A stretch of DNA of 16,538 bases. Origin: an uncultured bacterium (GTDB lineage Bacteria; Bacteroidota; Bacteroidia; Bacteroidales; Bacteroidaceae). How positions within the stretch are numbered: position 1 is the first letter of the stretch; every line of letters begins with the position of its first letter. The DNA is taken from the NCBI GenBank assembly GCA_945788485.1, contig CALZMB010000017.1, positions 1 through 16,538 on the forward strand. The letters are read 5' to 3'. Below, piece by piece: positions 1 through 8,642 of this stretch. Made by a program: the position numbers and the translations under genes. The notes under the pieces were generated by a model that saw nothing but the letters and a program-made list of their open reading frames with translations, ran no database searches and was not told the origin of the DNA.

Positions 1-154
1 TTCGCACAATGTTTATTATCAGCGGTGCTCATCAATTTCATAGTCCAGGCTGGTCATTGTTTACATACTATATTGCTTCCGAAAGTTGAATTATTTATAA
101 GCCAAAAGAAAAAAAATAACATTAACTAACCTAATCTAACAAACTTATAACATC
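1..154 (+). other. Leader and upstream region of the pectin esterase gene
   Basis: This A/T-rich stretch precedes the ATG at 155. I looked for the Bacteroidota promoter (TTTG, about 20 nt, TAnnTTTG) and found no convincing pair; TATATTGC at 69-76 resembles a -7 element but has no -33 partner at the right distance. The last 50 bases are rich in A and T with no Shine-Dalgarno site, which is usual for leaders in this phylum. No part of an upstream gene could be identified. Confidence 0.3.
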
Positions 155-3100
155 ATGAACATCAGACGTATGATTCCGCTCATTGCAGCCGTCGCCATGC
201 TCCTCATGCCGGCGACAACTGCCGTGGCGAAGAAGAAAGTACACACCATCGGCGATTCGACGATGGCGAACTACGCCACTGACGGCAGCACAGACAAGCG
301 CGGCTGGGCGCAGATGCTGCAACAGTTTTTCAACACCGACAACGTGACGGTGAACAACCGCGGCAAGTCGGGGGCTTCCAGCAAATCGTTTTACAAGGAA
401 TCCCCCTACTGGTCCACCCTCGTCACAGGCGGCAGCGACGCGATGCAGGCGGGCGACTTCCTCCTCATACAGTTCGCGCACAATGACGAGAAGAACGGCG
501 GAGCTGACGGCGACATGGTGAAGCAATACTACACCAACAAAGGCGACAACACCACCGCCGCCTCTACCGACTACCGCGGCACCACCGCCTCGGGCACCTT
601 CAAGGAGTATATCCGCAAATACATCAACGAGGCGAAGGCGATGGGCGTGAAGCCGATTGTCGTGGCTCCTATCTGCCGAAAATATTTCGCCTCTGACGGC
701 AAGAGCATACGCCGCAACGGCATGCACGACCTCGGCGACAAGTTCACCCTCTGCGACGGCACGTCGCTGACGGAAGGCAACAGCGTGCCTGCCTCTGACG
801 ACACCTACGACTATGTGGCGCAGGCACGCAACGTGGCGGCGGAATACGACGACGTGCCGTTCATCGACATGACAAAGCTCACCGCCGACCTCTACGTCTC
901 TTACGGTGACGACTACTGCACAGCCTCGCTCTTCTGCAAAGGCGACAAAACTCACCCCGCCGCACTCGGAGCCACGCTCATCGCACGCGCCTTCGCGCAA
1001 CAGCTCAAGGCTCAGGCAGCGTCAGAGACCAACGCGAATCTGAAGGCCGTGCTCGACGAACTGGCGAAGGATGTCATAGTATCTTCTGAGATAACATTCA
1101 ACCCCACGACGGGCGACATGGGCAAGGCTTATCAGGGACAAAGCATCGTGAAAGAGTTCAACGTCTCTGCCTTCGGCGTTGCGTCAGGCTCGTCAATGAC
1201 CGTCACCGCGACAGGCGGCTTCCTCCTCTCCACCGACAAGACGAACTATCAGACATCCGTCACCATTCCCGCTGACGGCAACAACATCATCACATCTATA
1301 TATGTACGCGCGGACCTTAACAGTTCCGGCACCATGACTGGCACGATGACCGCTGTCGCAGGTTCTCTCTCGTCGTCGCTGCAGCTCTCAGCCGAAGCGA
1401 TATCTCTCTCCGGCGGAACGGAGACCGCCGCTGTCTGGCCTCTCACATCTTCTGTGTCTGCCAATCCAGACTGTCTGCTGACAACAGCCGACGAGATTCT
1501 TTCCGGACTCTCCGTGAACAAATATGCCGCCATAGGCACTGCACCCGACGCGCGCACCATGCAGCTCCTGACCACCACGTCCGGCACATGGCAGGCAGGT
1601 GAGATTGACGAGGTATCGACACGCTATGCGCAGTTCCAGGTCACGGTACCCGCAGACTACAACTTCTCCGCCGACAAGATTTCGTACTACATCAGCGGTC
1701 GCGGCGGCTCTGCCGTCAGCTACCACGCCTACTACAGCACAAACAAGGATTTCTCTAACCCCGTGCTCATCGACGAGAAGGTGAAGATGGCGACAGACGC
1801 TCCGACACTCGTTGAGCACTCTCTCGCCCTCCAGCTCGAAGAGGGACAGTCGCTCTATGTGCGTCTCTATCCGTGGTACAACGGGCAGAGCGCGGAGGCT
1901 TCGGGCAAGTATCTGTGCCTCTCCGACCTCACCATCCACGGCATGGCAAGCAAGGCTGGCGGCGAAGAGATAGACATAAACGGAAACATCACCTACACAC
2001 TCGTTGACGCAGAGCCGGTCTTCTCGCCTGAGAAGATGTCTGTCGGCTTCGCCGGAAAGAACGTGACATACGGCTCGCTGCTCACTGTCAGCGCAGGCGG
2101 AGGCGCAACATGGAGCGGCTCAACCGACAACGACAAGGTTCAGACAAAGGTGGCTAACGCTACGGGCAGCTCGCTGCCGTCGTCTGCCACCGACGACAAC
2201 ACCATCACGTTCACCCTCATTCCCGAAGACGGCGTCGTGTTCCTCCCGTCAAAGGTATCGATGCAGGCAGCACGCTACGGCACCGACGGCGGCACCATCA
2301 CCGCCACGCTGCAGGGCAACACCACCGCTGTCATCTGCGAGAACGCCAACATAAACCGTTCGGGCAAGGGGCTTGAGCTTACAACACTCTCCTCGTCTGT
2401 AGATGGCGTGTCTGCCGACGCGCAGCATCCTCTGCTGCTGAAGGTCTCTGTCCTCGGCCTCGGCGACAAAAAGAATGTCGGACTGAACGACATCATAATC
2501 GAAGGAACACTGAAAGGCAGCATACAGCAGACAGTGAAATACTCGCTCACAACCGCTGTGTCACCGGCAGAAGCCGGTTCTGTCTCAGCTGACCCGAAGA
2601 TGGATTCGTACAAGGAAGGTACAGAGGTGACACTCTCCGCCTCGCGCAATTTCGGCTACAGGTTTAAGGAATGGCAGATAGAAGGCAAGGCTGTCGGCAC
2701 AGACGAGACCGTCAACGTGACGATGGACGGCGACAAGGTCGTAACGGCTGTTTTCGAGACTATCCCGGTTTATACCGTCACCGCTCTCTGCACCAACGAC
2801 GCGGAACGCACACTTGGCACCGTCACCCTCTCGCCAGACGAACATAACGGACGCTACGAGGCGGGAACAGTGATAAAGGCTACTGCCGAAGAATCGAAGA
2901 TACTGAAGTTCATGCAGTGGACCGACGGCAACGAGAATGCCGGCACTAATGCCGAACGTACCCTCACCGTCAACAGCGACATGCAGCTTGTGGCAGACTA
3001 TGAGGTTCAGGACTTTGTGGCGGTGTTCGACGCCTCAGCGACACAAAGCTACGCCTACAGCACAACATCGAACTATCCGTTCCCTGCCGACCTCACATGG

Positions 3101-3781
3101 GACGACAGCCGCAACGCCTCATGCTCTGTCGTGAGGACAGACACCGGCGCGCCGCTCTATAGCCAGACCACCGGCACTCCCGTCGTGCGCAACCGTGAGG
3201 GCGTAGTGATGTCAGGAATCAACGGACTCTATCAGAACGGCTACGACACACGCGACATAGCATGGCAGTATCAGTTCTCTACCACCGGCTTCACCGGCAT
3301 CTCGCTGACGGGCGACATGGCGGCAAAGAACGCGGCGGCAAAGCAGTACAAGGCGCAGTATTCGCTCGACGGCACGACATTCACCGACATTGAGGGCGCG
3401 GCCTGGGACATGACAGCCAATGTCATTAAGCCGCTCTCCTTCGCCCTGCCCCAAGAGGCAGACAACCAGCCGACGGTCTATGTCCGCGTGACGGGCACCG
3501 GCGACGAGCTGCTCTCCACCACCTACGCCTTCACAGAGACATTCGACGGCATGAAATACACCACCCACTCTGAATCCGGCATAGGCAACCTCTATGTCAT
3601 AGGCACAGCGGCGACTGCCGACGACGACACCGCTCCTGTTGTCATCTCCACTCTGCCCGCCGGCGGCGCGACAGGTGTCAGCGCGGCAGGCAGGATAACC
3701 GTGTCGTTCGACGAGCGTATCGTGGCAGGCGACACACAGACCGCCGCAACTCTCGGCGACACGCCGTTGCAGCCTATATAG
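155..3781 (+). CDS. Secreted rhamnogalacturonan acetylesterase (CE12-like SGNH hydrolase), N-terminal part of a two-enzyme pectin esterase cut by an amber stop
   Basis: The protein is predicted to remove acetyl groups from the rhamnogalacturonan part of pectin. Residues 1-25 form a signal peptide (MNIRR, a hydrophobic core, then an AVA cleavage site). The SGNH domain spans about 29-290: block I GDST with nucleophile Ser35, a glycine in GKSGAS (70-75), HND with Asn110, and DKTH with catalytic Asp264 and His267. QFAHND and the DxxH spacing fit family CE12. After it come beta-rich domains: an Ig-like segment (about 313-420), two jelly-roll-like segments (about 425-597 and 610-785), two bacterial repeats of the KEGTEVTLSA / FKEW type (about 796-869 and 872-952), another beta-sandwich (about 953-1150), and the first half of an SbsA-type Ig-like domain from about 1159. 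Codon 1209 is TAG, in the middle of that domain. The same frame continues into a pectin methylesterase, so this product is probably truncated. The acetylesterase domain itself is complete. Confidence 0.85.
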   Translation: MNIRRMIPLIAAVAMLLMPATTAVAKKKVHTIGDSTMANYATDGSTDKRGWAQMLQQFFNTDNVTVNNRGKSGASSKSFYKESPYWSTLVTGGSDAMQAGDFLLIQFAHNDEKNGGADGDMVKQYYTNKGDNTTAASTDYRGTTASGTFKEYIRKYINEAKAMGVKPIVVAPICRKYFASDGKSIRRNGMHDLGDKFTLCDGTSLTEGNSVPASDDTYDYVAQARNVAAEYDDVPFIDMTKLTADLYVSYGDDYCTASLFCKGDKTHPAALGATLIARAFAQQLKAQAASETNANLKAVLDELAKDVIVSSEITFNPTTGDMGKAYQGQSIVKEFNVSAFGVASGSSMTVTATGGFLLSTDKTNYQTSVTIPADGNNIITSIYVRADLNSSGTMTGTMTAVAGSLSSSLQLSAEAISLSGGTETAAVWPLTSSVSANPDCLLTTADEILSGLSVNKYAAIGTAPDARTMQLLTTTSGTWQAGEIDEVSTRYAQFQVTVPADYNFSADKISYYISGRGGSAVSYHAYYSTNKDFSNPVLIDEKVKMATDAPTLVEHSLALQLEEGQSLYVRLYPWYNGQSAEASGKYLCLSDLTIHGMASKAGGEEIDINGNITYTLVDAEPVFSPEKMSVGFAGKNVTYGSLLTVSAGGGATWSGSTDNDKVQTKVANATGSSLPSSATDDNTITFTLIPEDGVVFLPSKVSMQAARYGTDGGTITATLQGNTTAVICENANINRSGKGLELTTLSSSVDGVSADAQHPLLLKVSVLGLGDKKNVGLNDIIIEGTLKGSIQQTVKYSLTTAVSPAEAGSVSADPKMDSYKEGTEVTLSASRNFGYRFKEWQIEGKAVGTDETVNVTMDGDKVVTAVFETIPVYTVTALCTNDAERTLGTVTLSPDEHNGRYEAGTVIKATAEESKILKFMQWTDGNENAGTNAERTLTVNSDMQLVADYEVQDFVAVFDASATQSYAYSTTSNYPFPADLTWDDSRNASCSVVRTDTGAPLYSQTTGTPVVRNREGVVMSGINGLYQNGYDTRDIAWQYQFSTTGFTGISLTGDMAAKNAAAKQYKAQYSLDGTTFTDIEGAAWDMTANVIKPLSFALPQEADNQPTVYVRVTGTGDELLSTTYAFTETFDGMKYTTHSESGIGNLYVIGTAATADDDTAPVVISTLPAGGATGVSAAGRITVSFDERIVAGDTQTAATLGDTPLQPI
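3779..3781 (+). other. In-frame amber codon interrupting the pectin esterase gene
   Basis: The TAG is codon 1209 of the frame that starts at 155. The next in-frame stop is the TAA at 5435-5437. The residues on either side (before: GDTPLQPI; after: NTRSVSFNYNSLSYGQTYTF) join into one SbsA/Big_5-type Ig-like fold: the TLPAGGATGVS start and the SFDERI strand lie before the stop, and the YTFTLPAGYVNDRSGN strand lies after it. A single-base change from CAG (Gln) would produce it, but the original codon cannot be proved. nuoL and nuoM in this window both end in TAG, so TAG acts as a stop here. Confidence 0.85.
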
Positions 3782-3910
3782 AACACCCGCAGCGTCAGCT
3801 TCAACTACAACTCTCTCTCCTACGGGCAGACATACACATTCACCCTCCCAGCGGGCTACGTCAACGACCGCTCGGGCAATCCGTCAGCCGCCCTCTCTTT
3901 CTCTTTCACC

Positions 3911-5437
3911 GTGATGGAGAGGCAGAAGCCTGCGAAACGTATCTTCGATGCTGTCGTGGATAAGACGCTCGACCTTCAGCAGGGACAATCTATCCCAGCG
4001 ACAGAGACTATGCCGAAGCAATACCGCTACATACAGGATGCCATCGACGACGCGCCAGGCGATGCGACACAGCCTTACCTTATATATATAAAGGAGGGTT
4101 ACTACAACGACCCTAACACAACCTTCTCGGCAAGCTACGGCACACGCTACACCACTAACGAGACAGGCTCCGGCGCGCCGACAGAGCGCATCGCAGGAGG
4201 ACAGAACGGCTACGACGACTGCCGCCTCATATACGTCAACAAACCAAACATCCACCTCATAGGCCAGTCCGTTGACAAAGTCACCATAGCCACCGACCGC
4301 CTCGCAGGCGGAAGCAGCGACCCATCGCGCGTATGGTATCACGTCGATGCCGCCGCCACACTTGAGGTGCAGGCAGGCGCGACAGACTTCTTCATGCAGG
4401 GCGTCACGCTCGACAACGAGAACTGGACCATACGCCGCATGGAAGGGCCGCAGGCGCTTTGCATGAACATCACAGCCGACCGCGCTGTCTTCGACGACAT
4501 CAACGCCCGTTCATATCAGGACACATACAAGAGCAACGGCACATTCAACCGCCAGTTCTTCCACAAATCAACGATAGAAGGCGGCGTGGATTTCATCTAC
4601 GGCTCAGGCGACGTATGGTTCGAGGGCTGCACGCTGAACATCAACCGCAAGAGCGGAGGATTCATCGTCGCGCCAAACCATCCAGAGGAGACGCGATGGG
4701 GATATGTCTTCAACAACACCACCATCACCACCACATACTCTTCTGTACCGGAAGATTTCCAGGTGTATCTCGGCAGACCATGGCACGCAAGACCTGTCAC
4801 TGTCTTCCTGCACACAAAGATGGAGGTGAAGCCATACAACGGCTACTGGTATCCGACAATGGGCGGACTGCCGAAGCTCTGGGCTGTCTATGACATCGTT
4901 GACCGCAACGGCTACCCGATGTCAGAGACCTCTATCGAAGAGTACTACTACACTGATAACGGCCAGAAAGTCACCGGCAAGGCGAAGAACTACCTCACCG
5001 ACGAGGAGGCTGCGCAATACACCGTTTCCAACGCGATGGCAGGCGACGGCTCGAACGGCACCGCCGGGGCATGGAACCCGCTCGAAGTGGTAGAGAAGAC
5101 CGACGTGCCGCAGCTCTCGCTCACCGACAGTGACGTCACATGGCAGGGCGACGACTACGCCATCTGCTACGTCGTGACTGTCAACGGCAAACCGGCAGCC
5201 TTCACCACCGGCAACACCTTCCGCGCACAGCAGGGCGACATCGTCAGCGTGCAGTCTGTCAATGCGCACGGCGCACTATCGCCACTGTCCGCCCCGTTGA
5301 CCGTGACAACAGGCATAGACACTGTCACTGGCGAAGCCACGGGAGACGCTCCGCTCTACAACACGCTTGGCCAGAGGGTGCAGACAGTACGACGCGGCAT
5401 CCTTATCCGCAACGGGAAAAAGATTTTGGTGAGATAA
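3911..5437 (+). pseudogene. Pectin methylesterase (CE8-like) part of the interrupted pectin esterase, no signal peptide of its own
   Basis: The open frame begins right after the TAG at 3782; 3911 is the first plausible start (GTG followed by ATG) but has no ribosome site. Pectin methylesterases hydrolyse methyl esters of homogalacturonan, giving methanol and pectate, on a right-handed beta-helix. Numbered from 3911, the family motifs are GPQAL with Gln181, YQDTY with the catalytic acid Asp204, GGVDFIYG with nucleophile Asp227, and LGRPW with Arg289. All key residues are present, so the enzyme was active before the break. A fibronectin-like beta domain follows (about 394-466). The last 41 residues (LYNTLGQRV ... 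NGKKILVR) resemble the short C-terminal tails of Bacteroidota secreted proteins. Residues 1-10 continue the Ig-like domain from upstream, so this is the detached 3' half of one gene. If translated alone it would probably stay in the cytoplasm. Confidence 0.8.
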
Positions 5438-5462
5438 AACAACGGATTACATATTTAACCTG

Positions 5463-5498
5463 AATAGGGCGTGTCAGTTTCATTTGACACGCCCTATT
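5463..5498. terminator. Hairpin downstream of the pectin esterase gene, probable terminator
   Basis: A perfect 14-bp inverted repeat (5463-5476 with 5485-5498) encloses an 8-nt loop. AATAGGGCGTGTCA is the left arm. It lies 25 bases after the TAA stop. Only a short T run follows on the + strand, but A-rich DNA follows it, and the structure is symmetrical enough to work in both directions. Confidence 0.75.
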
Positions 5499-5583
5499 TC
5501 ATGCAGGAAGACAAAGACAAAAGAAAAAGAAAAGGCAAAGCCAATGGCAAAGGCAGGAACAAGATAAAAGCCGGAAAATGACA

Positions 5584-5615
5584 CGGGCTGGTTTCCTTTG
5601 ACGGAAGCCAGCCCG
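5584..5615 (-). terminator. Hairpin downstream of nuoN, probable terminator of the nuo operon
   Basis: A 13-bp stem (5584-5596 with 5603-5615, one G-T wobble) has a 6-nt loop. It lies about 50 bases past the nuoN stop in the direction of transcription. On the minus strand the stem is followed by TGTCATTTTCC, a moderately T-rich stretch, which suits an intrinsic terminator. Confidence 0.7.
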
Positions 5616-5666
5616 CGTTGTGTTACAGGGGTGAAGAAAGGGTGTAAGCTGATGGTGAAAGAGGAA

Positions 5667-7106
5667 TCAGCAGGTGTGGCGCAACGCCTCGTAAATGCAG
5701 CTGACGATGCCCATGAGGAGGATGCCGGCTGTGCAGATGGTGAGGGTGAGGCGCGTGTTGCAGTCTGTGCGGAATGTCGGGAGCGGCGTCTCGCTGCGGT
5801 TGATGTACATCGCCTTGACAATGAGGAGGTAGTAGTAGAGAGACACTACGGTGTTGACGAGCGCGATGAACATCACGATGTATGGAACCCAATTGCCGTT
5901 CTGTCCGTCAACAGCCGCAAGGAAGACGAAGAACTTCGAGAACATGCCGGCGAACGGAGGTATGCCGCCGAGCGAGAAGAGGGCAAGTGTCATGAGGAAG
6001 GCGAGCTTCGGGTTTGTGGTGTAAAGCGCGTCGTACGCACGCATGTCAGTCCGCCCGCCGTTGTTCTCTTCCACGGTGGCGATGATGGCGAATACGCTCA
6101 TGTTTGCCACGATATACACGAGGACGTAGAACATGAGTGACGAGAGCGACGCTCCGTAGTTCGCGCCTATGACAGCAAGCATGATATATCCTGCCTGCGA
6201 GATTGACGAGAACGCCATGAATCGCTTCAGCTCGCTCTGACGTATCGCCATGAGGTTTGCGATGGTGATTGAGAGGACGATGAGTATGTTCATCATCTGC
6301 TGCCACTGCTGCGCGAGCGGCGCGAAGACTTTCATGAGCAGCACGGCGAGCGTGAATGCCGCAGCGCCTTTGGAGATGACGCTAAGATAGCCGGTGACTG
6401 TTGTCGGCGCTCCCTGGTATGTATCTGCCGTCCAGAAATGGAACGGTACGAGGGAGAGTTTGAATCCGAGTCCGGCGATGAAGAACACCATGCCGGCGAT
6501 TGTCATGGCGTCAGCCGAGAGACGCGGTGTCACGTCATCGAAATACAGTGTGCCTGTCGCGGCGTAGAGGAGGCTGATGCCATAGAGCATCACACCAGAA
6601 GAGAAGGTCGCCGTGAGTATGAACTTCGCTGCCGCCTCGGCTGTCTCGCGGCGCCGTTTGTCAAGTGCAACCATGCAGGCGAGCGGCACGCTGGCAGTCT
6701 CAAGTCCGAGGAAGAACATGAGGAAGCTGCCTGCGCTCATCATGACGAACATTCCGAGGAGCGTGGAGAGCGTGAGCATGTAGAACTCACCCTCAACCTC
6801 AGCAGTCACTTTGTCTGACAGCCATCGTCTGCTTTGCAGCACGACGATGAATGTGCCTGCCGCGAGGATGGCTTTCATCATTGCGTTGGCGGGAGTTGCG
6901 ACATAGCTGCCTCCGAATAGTGTGGCGGTTGTGTCGCCGTTGAGCAGGGTGACGGCAGCAAGTGCGACGAGCATGATGCTCACCAGCGGATTGAGCCACT
7001 GCCTGTTCTGCTTGCCATGACTTGCGAAATCGGCGACAAAGGTGATTATGAGTATGGCGACGAGCAATGCCTCGGGCACCATATCGAAGAATTGTATGTA
7101 GTTCAT
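5667..7106 (-). CDS. nuoN: NADH-quinone oxidoreductase (complex I) subunit N
   Basis: One of the three antiporter-like proton-pumping subunits in the membrane arm of complex I, in the inner membrane. At 479 residues it matches the family length. It shows the typical hydrophobic helices and charged channel residues: Glu136 (FFLGLE), Lys161, Lys216 in GFKLSLVPFHFW with His223, Lys246 (SVISKG) and Lys391 (FAGMFSKF). The central TAD-YQGAPT loop after TM7 is present. It is the last gene of the operon, 32 bp after nuoM, and a hairpin follows it. The ATG start has no Shine-Dalgarno site (upstream ACCAAA), as for nuoM and nuoL. The stop is TGA. Confidence 0.96.
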   Translation of the reverse strand: MNYIQFFDMVPEALLVAILIITFVADFASHGKQNRQWLNPLVSIMLVALAAVTLLNGDTTATLFGGSYVATPANAMMKAILAAGTFIVVLQSRRWLSDKVTAEVEGEFYMLTLSTLLGMFVMMSAGSFLMFFLGLETASVPLACMVALDKRRRETAEAAAKFILTATFSSGVMLYGISLLYAATGTLYFDDVTPRLSADAMTIAGMVFFIAGLGFKLSLVPFHFWTADTYQGAPTTVTGYLSVISKGAAAFTLAVLLMKVFAPLAQQWQQMMNILIVLSITIANLMAIRQSELKRFMAFSSISQAGYIMLAVIGANYGASLSSLMFYVLVYIVANMSVFAIIATVEENNGGRTDMRAYDALYTTNPKLAFLMTLALFSLGGIPPFAGMFSKFFVFLAAVDGQNGNWVPYIVMFIALVNTVVSLYYYLLIVKAMYINRSETPLPTFRTDCNTRLTLTICTAGILLMGIVSCIYEALRHTC

Positions 7107-7138
7107 TTTGGTTTATGAAGGGTTGTTTTCTGTGAAGC

Positions 7139-8620
7139 CTATGGTATGACGCTGAGGATATTGCCTACCGCGCCGTTGATGACATTGCTTGCCCAGAGCG
7201 GGAAGGAGCCAAGTCCCGCTACGCAGAAGATGAGGCAGCAGACGCAGAAGCGTTCGTCCCAGGTGGCGTCGGTGAGCTCTTCGTAGTGCGGGTTGGTGAC
7301 TTTCTCGAAGAGGATGAAGCCAACGGTGCGGAGGATATAGACCGCTGTGACTACGATTGATGTACATGCGATGATGGTGCAGCAACGGTGGAAGGTGTCA
7401 CTGTTCTCGAACGAGCCTACGAAGATTGTCATCTCGGCGATGAAACCGGAGAAGCCCGGCAAGCCGAGGTTTGCAAGACCGGCGATGACGTAGCCTACGG
7501 AGAGGAATGGCATAATCTTCATCAGTCCGCCGAGTTCGCGTATGTCACGGGTATGAGTACGTCCGTAGATCATGCCGATAAGCGCGAAGAAGAGGGCTGT
7601 CATCAATCCGTGAGAGAGCATCTGGAGGATGGCTCCCGTGCAAGCTGTCTTTGTCATCATCAGCAACGCGAAAAGCACGAGGCCGCAGTGTGAGACAGAA
7701 GAATATGCGTTGATGAACTTTAGGTCGGTCTGAACGCAGGCAGAGAAGGCTCCATAGACGACAGAGATGGTGGTGAGGATAAGGAATATCCATGCGAGGT
7801 CGTTTGCCGCCTGTGGCAGGAGGAACATCGCGATGCGGAAACAGCCGTAGCCGCCGAGCTTCATCAGCACTCCGGCATGGAGCATCGACACTGATGTCGG
7901 GGCGCAGCCGTGACCGATTGGAGACCATGTATGGAACGGGAACAACGCTCCGAGCACGCCAAAGCCGATGAAGACGAAGGGGAAGAGAATGTTCTGAACG
8001 TCTGCCGGGATTTGGTTATTATGTGCAATCTCAAGTATGTTCATCGTTGTGGCACCGTTGAAGAAGTAGATGCCGACAAGTCCGAGGATGATGAGTGCCG
8101 AGCCTCCCATAAGCATGAGCGTGAGCTTCATGGCAGCATACTCTTTCTTGCCAGAGCCCCAATATCCGATGAGCAGATACATCGGGATGAGCGCAACCTC
8201 ATAGAACATGAACATGGCAAAGAGGTCGATGCAGATGAAGAAGCCGAACACGCCGGTGGAGAGGAGCGTGAACCAGAGGAAGAACTCTTTTGTCAGCGGC
8301 TGAAGTTTCCATGACGCGAATGTGCCGGTGAAGACTATGATGCTCGAGAGCAGCAGCATGACGACGGAAATGCCGTCAACGCCTACCGCATAGCAGATAT
8401 TGAGCGACGGGAACCATGCTACGGATGACTGCAGCAGCATCTCTTCCGAATTGCCGTGCGCCCTTTCGCCGATGAAGTATAGAGTGAGCCATACAGAGAG
8501 CGCCAGCAATGCCGTGGCTCCTGTCACCATCACACCGCGCACCTGCTTGATGTCGCGCGCCGCCCATAGGCCGAGCAGCATCAGGACGGGGATTATTACG
8601 AATAATGTGAGTATATTCAT
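7139..8620 (-). CDS. nuoM: NADH-quinone oxidoreductase (complex I) subunit M
   Basis: Antiporter-like proton-pumping subunit of the complex I membrane arm; 493 residues, normal length. Glu141 in MFYEVALIPMYLLIG matches the essential TM5 glutamate; the TM8 lysine is Lys254 (LMKLGGYG), a TM11-region histidine is His337 (MLSHGLMTALFF), and the TM12 glutamate is Glu396 (SGFIAE). Unusually, the TM7 motif is GVLGALFPFHTW, with Leu223 where the pumping lysine of the family (E. coli Lys234) should be; His230 remains and an extra His248 sits in TM8 (SVSMLHAG). The C-terminal helices hold several cysteines (413, 414, 419, 459, 461, 462, 466). It follows nuoL after a 144-bp gap filled by a tandem repeat and has no Shine-Dalgarno site. 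It ends in TAG, which shows that TAG is a working stop codon in this genome. Confidence 0.96.
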   Translation of the reverse strand: MNILTLFVIIPVLMLLGLWAARDIKQVRGVMVTGATALLALSVWLTLYFIGERAHGNSEEMLLQSSVAWFPSLNICYAVGVDGISVVMLLLSSIIVFTGTFASWKLQPLTKEFFLWFTLLSTGVFGFFICIDLFAMFMFYEVALIPMYLLIGYWGSGKKEYAAMKLTLMLMGGSALIILGLVGIYFFNGATTMNILEIAHNNQIPADVQNILFPFVFIGFGVLGALFPFHTWSPIGHGCAPTSVSMLHAGVLMKLGGYGCFRIAMFLLPQAANDLAWIFLILTTISVVYGAFSACVQTDLKFINAYSSVSHCGLVLFALLMMTKTACTGAILQMLSHGLMTALFFALIGMIYGRTHTRDIRELGGLMKIMPFLSVGYVIAGLANLGLPGFSGFIAEMTIFVGSFENSDTFHRCCTIIACTSIVVTAVYILRTVGFILFEKVTNPHYEELTDATWDERFCVCCLIFCVAGLGSFPLWASNVINGAVGNILSVIP

Positions 8621-8642
8621 TTTGATGTGTATGTTAAGGTGG

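Noticed and set aside
69..76. TATATTGC as the -7 element of the esterase promoter
   Set aside because: It matches only part of TAnnTTTG, and no TTTG-like element lies 19-21 bases upstream.
131..1000. 289-codon minus-strand frame opposite the acetylesterase
   Set aside because: The SGNH catalytic motifs and signal peptide are on the + strand; the minus frame is low complexity (Val/Arg/His-rich) and has no recognisable domain.
3779..3781. TAG read as an amino acid throughout the genome
   Set aside because: nuoL (8765-8767) and nuoM (7139-7141) both end in TAG at the expected family length, so TAG is used as a stop; only local readthrough remains possible.
4091..4098. Ribosome-site-like AAGGAGGG inside the methylesterase region as an internal start
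   Set aside because: No start codon lies at a suitable distance after it, and an internal start there would cut into the beta-helix.
4459..4893. + strand frame with a run of histidines inside the methylesterase
   Set aside because: It comes from ACC-ACC codons for Thr read in another frame; the methylesterase motifs lie in the main frame.
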